Assembly (NCBI RefSeq): GCF_023053635.1
Contig: NC_086188.1
Span: forward strand, 136,501 to 200,500
DNA: 64,000 bases
Source: Elgaria multicarinata webbii
Taxonomy: Eukaryota; Chordata; Lepidosauria; Squamata; Anguidae
Direction of reading: 5' to 3'
Shown one piece after another: positions 1 through 10,932 of this stretch. The notes under the pieces were generated by a model. The model did not search any database, was not told where the DNA came from, and worked only from the letters and a program-made list of their open reading frames with translations. Made by a program: the position numbers and the translations under genes. The stretch's first letter is position 1; each line of letters starts with the position of its first letter.

Positions 1-320
1 GGACTTCGGCGAGAGAGCGCTTCCGGCCCTCGCCACGCCCCTTCCGGGGCACGGGGCCCTCGCTCATAGGCCCTCGCCGGGCCCGATGCCACGTACAGGA
101 CAAGCTGGGGACTATGGCGGCCGTCGAGGGCAATCCGGGGAGGCGAACGGGCGGCGCCGAGCTGCGAGGCGCGCGCCGATTGGACGCGAGAGGGGAAGGA
201 GGGAGGGGGACGCGAGCGGGAGTGGACGGTGGCCTCGCAAGCCCAATCCGCGCGTGGTATCACGACCTGGGCTCGGGAGGAGCGGCGATGGCGGTCGCGT
301 GGGGACATTCCTGGGCTATG
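1..320. promoter_or_regulatory. CpG-rich promoter-like window edge
   Basis: The stretch is very rich in CpG and holds two CTTCCGG-type ETS core sites (near 20 and 50) and an ATTGG (inverted CCAAT) near 179. This looks like the edge of a housekeeping CpG-island promoter. No coding exon is recognised. In human the gene next to RILPL1 on this side is TMED2, transcribed away from it, so this may be the TMED2 promoter. That assignment rests on synteny only. Confidence 0.4.
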
Positions 321-377
321 GGCAAGTTGCGGGGCGCTTTACCCGCAAGAGCGCCCCGAAGTGCTGCCCCAGTCTGG

Positions 378-440
378 TGCCCTCCAGATGTGTTGGACTA
401 CAACTACTATCTCCTCTGGCTGGGGATGATGGGATTCATA
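378..440. repeat. Palindromic short interspersed repeat (family H)
   Basis: Carries the family core CCTCCAGATGTGTTGGACTA followed by GGGGATGATGGGA. One of about 19 copies in the window. The two arms, 'ttggactacaactcccatcat' and its reverse complement, can fold into a hairpin. Confidence 0.7.
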
Positions 441-489
441 ACCCAGCACATGCAGAAAGGTACCCAGGACTGGCAGCCTTCCCCGAATG

Positions 490-580
490 CGCGCCCTCCA
501 GGTGTGTTGGACTACAACAGCCATGTTGGCTGGGGATGATGGGAGCTGTAGTTCAACATGCTTTAGGTTGGGGAAGGCTG
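490..580. repeat. Palindromic short interspersed repeat (family H)
   Basis: Near-complete copy: left arm CCTCCAGGTGTGTTGGACTA, then GGGGATGATGGGAGCTGTAG as the reverse arm, ending with the family's outer tail GGTTGGGGAAGGCTG. Confidence 0.7.
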
Positions 581-960
581 GAGTCAAGGAAGTCTGTTTC
601 TAGAGCTCCAGTTTCAGGGGGAGCAAAGGAAGAAAAATCCCAACAAGCGCCTTGTGCTGCTGCCTGGAAGAGAGCCGGTTGAGCAGCATAGCGGTCAGAC
701 CCACCTTAGCCTCACTGCAGAAGCCCTCTGCTTGCGACCAGTTCAGTCCTCGGTCTCTTTCCTGACAGCCTGCTGCGTGAGGAAAGAAATGGGCCTGGCA
801 AAAAGAGAGAAGAAAGGGGCAAACCGCCTCCGTTTGCCTCTGGCCATGCCCACCACTGGCTTCAGCCCGCTCACTGCTGGCAGGCGACCCTAGACAGATG
901 ACCCATGAAGGAACGCAGCCCTTGACGGAAAATGGTTGCTCACCCCGGCATTAGTGTGCT

Positions 961-1165
961 GTGCCAGGCCAGGACTGGAGAGACCCAGGTTCAAGCCCTC
1001 CCCCTCAACCATGGGGCTCACCGGTTGACTGTGGCCCAGTCGCTCTCCTTCTCTCTCTCTCTCAGCCTAATCAACCTCACAAAGTTATTGTGAGAAAAAA
1101 TGGGCAGAGGAAGAACCCCTTCACACTGCTTTGTGCCCCATGGGTGAAAGGCAGGGAATTAATGT
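961..1165 (+). mobile_element. Sauria-type tRNA-headed SINE, degraded
   Basis: The SINE body is recognisable from the order of blocks: GGAGACCCAGGTTCAAG (B-box-like), a stretch reading like 'gtgaccttgggccagtcactctctctcagcctaa', then CCTCACAAAGTTATTGTGAG. The tail is AT-rich with AATGTAATAAAG. The copy is diverged. The family name is from memory and was not checked by search. Confidence 0.6.
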
Positions 1166-1169
1166 AATA

Positions 1170-3590
1170 AAGAAACAAAATATCATTCTTTCTAATGATA
1201 TTCATTCTTCTTCTGCATGTGAAGTTGGAGACAGAATGGCACCACAAGAGGGAGGGACTGGCAAACTCGGACAAACCTCAAAGTTCGCTGGTGTAGAAGG
1301 AATGTCAGCAAAGTCCACGATGGAATCAAATGACTTCAGATATCTTTGAATCGGACTCGCAGATGCCAAATAGGGCTAGCTTTTCACGAGTCGCAATGAT
1401 TCCGTGGACTTGCAGACTGCCTTTTTTTACTTTCTGGAATTTTACACAAATTTAGTTGTAGAAAAATGGGTGAAATCAAAAAGCACCAGACAAAAATGCA
1501 CATTTTCTCCATAGTTAAAAGCATAGCATAAACATGAGCCTTTTGCGGGGAGGGGGGGATTTGTGCATTTCCGCAAATATGAATTTGCCCAAATGTGGAA
1601 AATTTAAGGGGAAATCTGATTCTGCCATTGAGCAAGTGACTGAATGAAAGGACCTGACAACCTGTGAAAGGTTTTAAAAATCTGTACATCCCCATTTGTG
1701 ATAGTGATGGATGGATAGACAGAAAGACAGGACACATTTCTTATCCTGTGATTTGTGGAAGAATTTCCTGTGGAAAGTTTAATAAATAAAAGCCTCACAG
1801 ATCATTTCTTATCTGGACTATCTCAAGGAATTTGTTTTTAATCTTTACAAGAGATACACTGTCCTTTTTGTGTTGCCTGCTCAACCATGAAATTCAATGA
1901 TTTCCGAATGGCTCTTGGCTATATACAGGGGAAGTTAGCTCATTTCACTTACCATAACTAGCCAGGATTTTTTCACAAGTGATATTGGACTTAATAATTG
2001 CATTCTCTACTTCCGTAAATTGAACAGCAAGGCTCATTGAATTTAGGAATGGCTCTCTACTGCTATGCATTTGATATTAACAGCGTTCACAGATGCCATA
2101 TTCCAACTGTACAGCCCAATCTGAAATGTGTTCCTTACACAGGTAAAGTCTCAACAGTTTCTATGGGACTTACTCTCAAGCAAGGGTGCATCCAGATGAG
2201 GCTTTTATCATATCATCGCTGCCATCAGAAAAAGATCAGAACAGCCACACACGACCTTCTGATTAGTTCAGGTAGCAGACCCTCTGTTTAGAAGCACCTT
2301 ACATGTGCAAAGCACCCTTTGCAACCCAAAGCATTTAGTCCCAGTGAGCACAAAAGGAATGGCTGCTGAATAAGCACATGCAGAGCTGGGATACAGAAGC
2401 CTTTCTCTACTAGTTGTCCTCCTATTATTTCTTCCCTTCTTATTGCCGGAATATGTCTAATTGCTTAACATCTGCTTTGCCTTTTTACATTTTGGATTGT
2501 TTTTCATCATCCTGGATTTTTATCCATTTTAAATGCATCGTTACAGTTTCCAGTGCGTTAGCCTTGCCAGTGTGTTGCAGCAAAGAAAAACACCAGCACA
2601 CTCTTGTGACACGTTAAAGACGGCCACGTTTATGATGGCAGAAAAATCTTTCGTACATTCGAGTCCTTTTCCTGGGATACACGAAATGCCATCCTCAGTG
2701 AAGGCTTGTAAAGAATTACACCACTTAAAATATATTAATCTTTTAACAACTTTTTAATGTATATTATTATAATGAAGAGCCCTGTGACATCTTAAAGACC
2801 AACACACTTATGATAGCAGAAGAATATTTGGTGGACTAGAGCAGGGGTTGGCAGAAGGAGAAGGGGCTCTACTTGTACATCTCCAAGCTGTTTCCTATGG
2901 ATCAGCAACGTTTTTCAGCTCCAAGTTGTTTATTAACGATAATGACACCTGCGCACACAAAAAGTATTTTTCTTCCCCCTACCTTCTGAATTGGGCTGCT
3001 GGCAGAGGGCGGGAATCTGCGCATATGAAAGGATTTAGGGGTGACTTCCGGTGGAGGATGTGTTCGACCAAGGAAGCTTTTTCTGCAATTCTATAGGGCA
3101 CTTTCTTTAGGGCACAATTCTATGCATGTTTAGACCCAGGGAAGTCCGACACCTCCCGGTGCTGGATGGAGAATGCAGGGACCCTAGGACCTTTTGCGGT
3201 CCAAACCCGCAAGGCATTGCCCCAATGAGGACCCTCCTTTGCACAGCCATCTGCATTACTTTAATTGTGAACCACACAGCTACTATTTCTCTCCCCCGCT
3301 CCTTCATCAAGCCACTAAATATAATCTGTTATGGTGAAGAATTGCAAAAAAACAAAAAACAAAAAAACCCAAAAGAATATCTTGGCTTGTAAGGTGAAGG
3401 AACCATAGACAGATATGTTAAACGTATTACCCTCTGCCAATCATTCGATTTCAGTCCAATGTATTTGTATTTATTTATTTTCTTCTTGTCCTCCTGTTGT
3501 TCGTTCGATTTTGTTTGGGAAATCCGCTGTCTCCCAGCCCCTGCCTTAGTGCAGTTCTGCATTTTAAACCCGAGCACCAGCACGACTGCA
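1170..3590. other. Gene-free stretch upstream of RILPL1
   Basis: No exon or conserved protein is recognised on either strand. It contains two fragments of one old repeat (2570-2660 and 2775-2850, each with a 'gaca.cttaaagac' block) and a fragment of the 'acttactc' family near 2160. The rest is AT-rich sequence with no visible structure. Confidence 0.5.
2570..2850 (+). repeat. Two fragments of one interspersed repeat
   Basis: The blocks TGACACGTTAAAGACGGCC (2607 on) and TGACATCTTAAAGACCAAC (2786 on) align with each other. Both are followed by TTATGATGGCAGAA or TTATGATAGCAGAA. The first is preceded by a 'ttgcagcaaag' head. The pattern resembles a repeat common in reptile genomes whose formal name I cannot give. 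Confidence 0.5.
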
Positions 3591-3599
3591 GCGATGACA

Positions 3600-4322
3600 C
3601 GCGAGTTTGCTGCCGCCACCCTCCTCACCTGCCACTCTCGGGGAGGGGGGGGGCGCAAGCCCCGAGTCCAGCCCTCGCCGCACCGCCGGCTTGCGCGTCC
3701 CTCGGCCGCGGCGGGAGTGGCTGTGCCTCCTGCCGTTCCCGCTTCCCCGACCCGCCGCCTACGCCCGGCGCCCAGCGCGGGCCGGCAGCCGCACAACTCG
3801 CCGGCCCGGGCCCGCCTCCCGGGCATCTCTGGCCACAGGAGTCCGCCTCCGCCTCCCTCTTTGCGCCTCCCTTTGCGTGGCGACAACAAGCTCAAGGGAG
3901 GCGGGGGCTGAGCAGGCGGAGGCGCGGGCGAGGAGGGGGCGCGTGGGGCTCGGCGGGCAGCGCCGGAGGGAGGGAGAGAGGCGCTGGAGACGCCGAGGCG
4001 GCAGGCGCTGCCCCGACTGCCCGGCCTCCCGCCGCCGCTCGCCAGGCAGGCGATGCCAGCAGCCGCCCGGGCCCGGCCAGCCCCCATCGCCTGCTGCCTG
4101 TAGCCGAGTTCGGCTCCGGAGCCCGAACGGGGGGGGGGGGGCGGACAAGCCGCCGGCGCGAGAAGTTCGCCCGTGGCCGCGCTCGGCCTGGAAGGCCGGG
4201 GCGGGGGCTCGCTGGCGCCGCCGTCTATGCGGGGCTCTGGGCCGGGCCCGTCGTCCTCGGCGAGGCCCGCGGGGCAGCAGCAGCAGCAGCAGGCGGCGTC
4301 GGGCGGCGCCCTCGCCGGGGCC
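3600..4322 (+). promoter_or_regulatory. RILPL1: RILPL1 CpG-island promoter and 5' UTR
   Basis: Dense CpG with long G and C runs, ending at the RILPL1 start codon. It includes a (CAG)6 run at 4275-4292. An in-frame upstream ATG at 4227 would add 32 residues, including the six glutamines. It sits in a weaker start context than the ATG at 4323, so the run is treated as 5' UTR. No TATA box is evident. The transcription start was not located. Confidence 0.6.
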
Positions 4323-4646
4323 ATGGACGGCGTCGGGGGCGGGGGCGCGGGCGCGGCGGCGGCGGCGGCGGCGGCGGTGCTGGAGAAGAACGCGGCGGAG
4401 CTGACGGTGATGGACGTGTACGACATGGCCTCGCTGGTGGGCCAGGAGTTCGAGCGCCTCATCGACCAGCACGGCTGCGAGGCCATCGCGCGCCTCATGC
4501 CCAAGGTCGTGCGGGTGCTGGAGATCCTGGAGGTGCTGGTCAGCCGCAGCCACATCGGCTCCGAGACCGAGGAGCTGCGCCTCGAGCTCGACCGCCTCCG
4601 CCTCGAGCGGGTGGATCGCATCGAGAAGGAGCGGAAGCACCAGAAG
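4323..4646 (+). CDS. RILPL1: RILPL1 coding exon 1
   Basis: Encodes residues 1-108: a Gly-rich start, eight alanines (GCG x8, 4353-4376), then the RH1 helices through CEAIARLMPKVVRVLEILEV to IEKERKHQK. The donor is AAG|GTCAGC, phase 0. Confidence 0.93.
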
Positions 4647-7600
4647 GTCAGCGGGGCTGGCGGGGACCGGGACCCGCGCCTCCCCAGGCCCGCCGCTCGG
4701 GGCCAGCGCCCCCCCCCCCCGCCCGACCCGGCGCCCAGCAGGCGTTTGGGACTACGGCCCCCAGCAGTCAGGCCCGTTCGCCGTGCTGCCTGGGGATGGT
4801 GGGGGTTGAAGGCTGAAAGCCTGCTCTAACCACTGCACCACCGGGCTCCCTCCCTCCCCCCACCCGCCCACCACATCCCTTATCCTGTTGGGGCGGAAGG
4901 ATGGGGCTGCCAGCCCCTCTGGGCATCAGTCTCCTGGCTTGTGTGGCTTCGTCTACCCCCTGTGACCGGGTGAGCCCTCCAGCTGGGTCGTCGTGCTACA
5001 GCTCCCACGCATATGGAGGGTGCCAGGATGGGGGAGGCTGTGAGGTCAATAAACGCAGCAGCAGAAGAAGAAGAATCCCATGATTAACACGGGCCATTTT
5101 AGGGTCCCCCCAATCCTGGCCATGTGAATAACAGCACCAAGGGTCCACGGGGGGGGGGGGAGGGGGGACTCACTCCCTGGAAAGACTGACCTAGGACTGC
5201 TGATTCAGAGCTGTCGGGATTCCCTTTGGGGATGCAGAGCATTTGGGGATGCCAAAGGGAAGGAGCTGGGCCCAAGTGGGCTTTCGCTTCTCCCCAGCCC
5301 TCCTCTTGAAGCCAGATGTTAGATTATTTCTAGTTTATCCCTAGAACAATGTATTTGAAGAAAGGGTGCCTCTGAACGTTGGGAGAAGTGCCTTCACATA
5401 ATCAACTGCTAGCTTGCTTCTGCCTCCATACAACTGAGGATTGATTCCACGGGTGAAACAAACCCTTCAGATCAAGCTCAGGCCGCTGGGCGTCATTCGA
5501 CTGGAGGCCGTTCAGGCAAACTTCTGCCTGGGCACCATTTGGCATCTTGCGGGGGGGGGGGGGTGGGGGAGCCTGATCCTGTGCGTGTTTACTTTGAAGG
5601 AAAGCCTACAGCTTTCCAGGAGATTGACACACCCAAGGAAAGCGTCCATCCCTGGCAAGCTCAGAAAGATTCCTGTCTGTCGTCTGGGAGCTGGACTCGT
5701 CCACTGAGATTCCAGAAGGGTTAGGGTTAGGCAAGGGAGATGAAATGTTTAATTCTGCTATTGTATTCCTATCCCACCTTTCCCGCCAAGAAACTCTATA
5801 CATGACATTCCTCCCTCTTTTATTTTATCCCTGTGATGTAGGCTCAGCAGAGAAATTGTCTAACGCCACCCGACAAACCTCATGTCTAAGTGGGGATTTG
5901 AGTCTGGGTCGCCCCGGTAGTCCAGTCCTCTGACCACGGCACCAGCTTTCCCAACCTGTAGCCAGCAGGGAGCTGTAGTGCAGCACATCTGGAGGGCGGC
6001 AGGTTGGGGAAGGCTGCCCGGCACCCACCCCCTGCTTCTGCACTTACCCCCCAGGCACGTGGCACGCATGTCTTGTGCAGGTGGGTTTAGTATTACTTTT
6101 TCTTTGCTCCAGGAGCTGATCTCTGGCTTTGAATTAAAGTTCTGTGACTTGGAGATTTGGCAAACTGAGCTCCAGCCATGTGCAAGACCTGAGAGGAAGG
6201 AAAGAGGGGTGGGGGGCAGGGAAGGAAGCAAGGGAGGGAGGAAGAGCCGGGAAAGGATAGGGAGCCAGGAGCCGGAAATGACTCTTCTCTATTTCTGGGT
6301 CCTCTATGCACATCCAGTTCTCCTGGTAGAGTTACACGCTGAGCTCACATCCACCTCCAATTTGGTTGCCCCTTCAAGGGGAAAACAAGAGATGAAAAGA
6401 GAGTCATCCAGCCTTGCAAAGATCACGGGCCTTTTGACTCACTTCTTTCTCTGCCTCTATGTGCGCCGGGGCGGGGGGGGGGGGAACAGCCCAGTGTTCA
6501 CCTCTGGACCTTGAAGCCAGTGCCTTCACTCTGCTGCGGGGAACCGCATCGCTGACGTCCAACAGTGCCATCCTATATGTGTCTACTTGGAACTAAGCCC
6601 CGTTGATTTCAACAGGGCTTACTCCCAGGTAAATGCACATAGGATTGCAGGCGAAATGACTTTGCATCTGATGGGAGAAAGACTCATTCCCTGCTTGTCA
6701 CTTCCAGGCTTAGTCTGGAGAAGGCGGGGAGGAGATCCCTCGGTGGGTGGCGGGGTGGGTGGGTGGCGGGGTGGGGGTATCGATGGCCCTCCCCAGTCTC
6801 TTGCCTGCGCTTAAGTTTTCACCTGGGATTGTGCCCTGCTGGTGCTGCAAAAAGCCCATTTTGATTCCATCCTGCGCTACAGACTTGAAAGCCAGGAGAG
6901 GTGGGTGGAGGTGCATAGGCTCATAGCAATCAAAGGCTCTCGGATTCATTTTGTATTAGGAGCGAGATGGTTCCATGCTCTCCCTTCCCAAACAGCACTA
7001 CTACAGAGAATGTGTTGTATCCAGTTTAGCCCTACTTAGAATAGACCCATTTGGACTTCAGTTAGGCTAACATTGGAAGCGGCCCAAGAACAGGGTTGCC
7101 AGCTGAGCAGAGTGTCACCTGCTCCTGGAACTTTAACAGCAGTAGTGGTGTGGTACATCAAGAAGCTGTTAAAAGACACAGGAGTGAGGGCTAATCAGAA
7201 AGTTGGCAATAGCTTTCCCTCGGGTACTAAGTTGTGGTGGGGGTTGGCGCCTCAGCCGCCACGTTACTCTGCAAGTGCCACGCAGGGTCCTCAGGACACT
7301 GGGGAAGGGGCTGGAGTGACTTGTGGCTGTGCTTTACAGGCTCCCAGCAGAGCCACGGCCTCTCCACGGAGAGCCACGGTGGCTTGTCAGGGCAGGCATG
7401 GTGAACCTCAGCCCCATGGGACCCCCTCCAGCCCCCCCCCCACTCCCGGCTGCTCCAGGTGGCCCCTTTCCCCTCCCCTTTGCCCAGACCTCCAATCCTT
7501 TTCCCCTCATCTAAGAGGTCGGGACGCCTCTGCTCCATCTTCGTGACTGGCAGCAAGAGCTTTGGACAGTCTGATGGCACTCCCCCCCCCCCGCAGGATG

Positions 7601-9978
7601 CAGCCCCCGAGCGCCTCTCTGAGATTTAGTCTGCCCCTCCTCCGGCAGACAGAGCTTTAACCCCCCTCCCCTGATGTGGGCAATACTGAGCCGGAGCCAC
7701 CAGCGCCCCCTAACCTCTTTGTATTCGTTCACGCCATTGCTCTTCAGCCCCAGGCCCCCTGCCCAGCCTCTGGCCACCCCAGAGCCCCTTCACCTCCTCA
7801 AGGTATGTGTATTTGTGGGACCAGGCCCCTGTGGGCGGGACGCCACACACCCGGCGCTGAGTGACGGCTTGTGGTCTCCTCGCCCCTTTAGGAGCTTGAA
7901 CTGGTGGAGGACGTGTGGCGCGGGGAAGCGCAGGACCTCCTCACCCAAATCGCGCAACTGCAGGAGGAGAACAAGCAGCTGATGACCAACCTCTCCCACA
8001 AAGGCGAGAGCTTCTCGGAAGAAGAGCTCCAGAAGCGTGAAGGCGAGTTGGGGTAGGGCGGGGCAGCGGGGCGGGGCGGCCCCAGCCAGGGCCAGGCGCA
8101 GCTGTCAAGGAGCACTCCACGGGGCCGAGCAAAGTGCCTTCGCCGGCGCTCCAGACTGGTTCTGACTGGAACCCAGAGTGGAGTCACCACCCCACTCGCC
8201 CCGGGATCACCGGCCTCCTCTGAGTAGGGGCCTTTGTCGCTGGAGGGTCTTGCATTAGCCGCGAGGCTTTGGAGGGGAACGGAAAGCTGCTGGGATCAGG
8301 CCCCGCAAAGGTATGAGGGAAGGCCAGTTTGACATCCACCTTATTCGCCTCTTCCCGGTTTCTAGGCCCAGTTCAAAAACCTCGTTTGGACCATCAGAAC
8401 TTTGCTTCAAAATAATAAACGCTTGCACAGATCCCTGAAATCGGAGGGATAGAAATTAATTAAACAGCAAACTGGCCCTGAAGAAGGCCCAGGCTCAGGG
8501 CCACAACCCGCAGAGCCGACTTCTTCGAATGAAACCACATATATTTTTTCGACAGCTAGAGACTTTGTTTATTTCATTAGATCATTTCGGATGCTCTCCA
8601 CTTTAGTTTTACCCTAAATTTGTATCGTGCCTTTTCACTGAAATGGTGCTACATCGAAGCCTGTGGCAGCCCATTCCCTTAATTTAAGCACTTGTGGCAG
8701 AAAATCCCGCTGGATGAGTGCTGCCTTGCTGTGCTGGTCTATGACCGAAATAAATAAACAGTAACGGTACTGCCTGTGCGAAGGGGCGGAGCTCTGTTCT
8801 GGTGTGGGCTGCATCTCCTGTGGGGCCACTCAAGACTCCCTGGGTGCCGCGTTGCCCGCGTGACGGCTGAGACTTTTTGGGAGAGGGGGGGACTCCTTCT
8901 GTCCTCCCTGCTTCAAGCCCCTTCCCCCTTCCTGGGACAAGATCCCAGGCCAGCCTGCACAGCGCTGTCGCACTTGCCCTGCCAGAATTGGTGGCACACA
9001 GGTGGCTCCTTGGGCAAGCGAGCCACAGGGCCAAGCGGCCAGCTTCACTTTTCACGTCCAGCTATTGTCATACAAAATCCCCATCATGGGCAGAGGTGGC
9101 CATGGCCCCTGCTGGGCCAGGGTTTCATTCAGCCAGGGGGTGCGGAGCGCAAGAAGCGGCCATGGAACATTTACTTTATTTTATACCCTAACCCCTCCAG
9201 GAAAAATATATATGCACCAAACAGAAATAAAAGCAAGATTAAAATAAACATTGCTAAAGCTATCATAATTAATAGATTAAAAATGCAATTAAAAACACAA
9301 TAAAGAAATAAAAACAGGACCCAATCCAATGGATCTCACCTCAACCACAAGTCCTACATGCAAGCTGGGGAATGCTGGGAGCTGTAGGACTTTTTTCTGT
9401 CTAAACATGCTTAGAATTGCAACCTTACATGTCAGAGACCTGCCTTCATAGAAATTTGACACCAGGAGAGAAAACAGAGGGTAGGCAGCTAAATGGAGGA
9501 AGCATTTACCAACCTGCAGCATGGTCCTGCACTTTAGGAAATGGGCAGAAGCAGCCATTGGGAGGCTGGACTTCCTTCTGAGTAAACATGGATTGGATCA
9601 GGCTGCACAGCAGCAAGCCCCAAAAACGTCCCTGGGAATAATTTTGACTGAAGTCGCTATGGGTCTTCATTGCTGAGTCTTCCAGGAACCACATTCGTCA
9701 GAACGCCCCTTCCAAGCCTCCATGGCATGTCCACATTCAGAATGAATGAGGCTGTGATAAACCTACATACATCAGAGGGCAAGTTCTAAGAACTTCTCCC
9801 GAGAAAGGCAGGGGAGCGGTCGGGGTTGGCCACACCGTCGTGAGACACGGCAAAAGCATCAGAAGTGGCCGGCAAAGAAACGAGGGAGGCGACTAGCTCT
9901 AGAGGGCTTGCAGAAACACAGGTGCTTTTCTGAGCATCCTTTGGATGTGGGCGGAGGAGTCAGCTGCTCTCACACACC

Positions 9979-10015
<37 letters not shown>

Positions 10016-10884
10016 CCACCTCCACCTCTCCCCAGTGGGACTCTCAGGGAGGGAAGACGTCTTTTGTGTGGTGATGAACTGGACCTCCCTGGCGCACCTG
10101 GTAACTTCAGGTCTGCATGGTTCTCCTAGCTGTATTGTTCAGCTCCTCTTCTTTTATTTTTGTTCTGGTATTTTCAGAACTTCCCTGGGGTGATGACTCC
10201 TACTCTCACTGACAATCTCTCTCTCTTGTTTTTTTTTTATAGCAGGAATGTCAGAAAGGGAAAGACAAGTAATGAAAAAACTGAAGGAAGTGGTAGACAA
10301 ACAAAGGGATGAGATCAGAGCCAAGGACAGAGAACTTGGACTTAAAAATGAAGATGTGGAAGCAGTAAGTGTTTTCTTTTCCCCGCCTTCCCCTTTGGGA
10401 GAAATGCTGAAGTAATGCCAAATAATAAGGAATAATAATAACATCAGAAGAGCAGGCCAAGGGTCCACCGAGTTCTGTTCACACAGGGGCTGACCAGCTG
10501 TTGACCAGGGACCCACAAGCATCAGCACCCTCCTGCCCATGTTCCCCAGCAACTGGTGTACAGAGGCTCACTGCCTCCGATCCTGGAGGTAGTACCTAGC
10601 CATCAGGACTCATAGCCATGGGTAGCCTTCTCCCTCTAGGAATTCATCAACCCCCTTTTAGAGCCATCCAAATTGTTGGCCATCACTACATCTTGTGGAA
10701 GCGAATTATATACTTTAACTCTGCACTGTGTGAAGAAGGACTTGCTTTTATCCATCCTGAATCTCCCACCCACTGTTGAGTTCTTCCGTTTTGAGAGAGG
10801 GAGAAAAATGTTTCCCTGTCTGTATTTCACTGACTCACCTCTCTTCTAAACTAAGCAATCACACCTGCGCTAACTGTTCCTATT

Positions 10885-10932
<48 letters not shown>

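Larger units (their letters stand above)
4647..7891 (+). other. RILPL1: RILPL1 intron 1
   Basis: A 3.2 kb intron with no recognised gene. It holds an H-family copy with a SINE-like tail (4738-4850), a minus-strand SINE (5755-5945), another H copy (5947-6015), an 'acttactcccaggtaa' family copy (6558-6652) and several long G runs (5147, 5550, 6472). It ends in the acceptor TTTAG|GAG at 7891. Confidence 0.6.

Noticed and set aside
86-682. 198-codon plus-strand frame at the window start
   Set aside because: It runs from a CpG island into two family H repeats, so it is not a conserved gene.
3329-4829. Long open frames on both strands over the RILPL1 promoter (for example 430 codons on the minus strand)
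   Set aside because: CpG islands lack stop codons by composition. The translations are Pro/Arg/Ala-rich with no known protein, and only the frame holding the RH1 sequence is conserved.
5709-5723. Telomere-like GGGTTAGGGTTAGG (and CCCTAACCC near 39706)
   Set aside because: Only two units each, too short to be an interstitial telomeric block.
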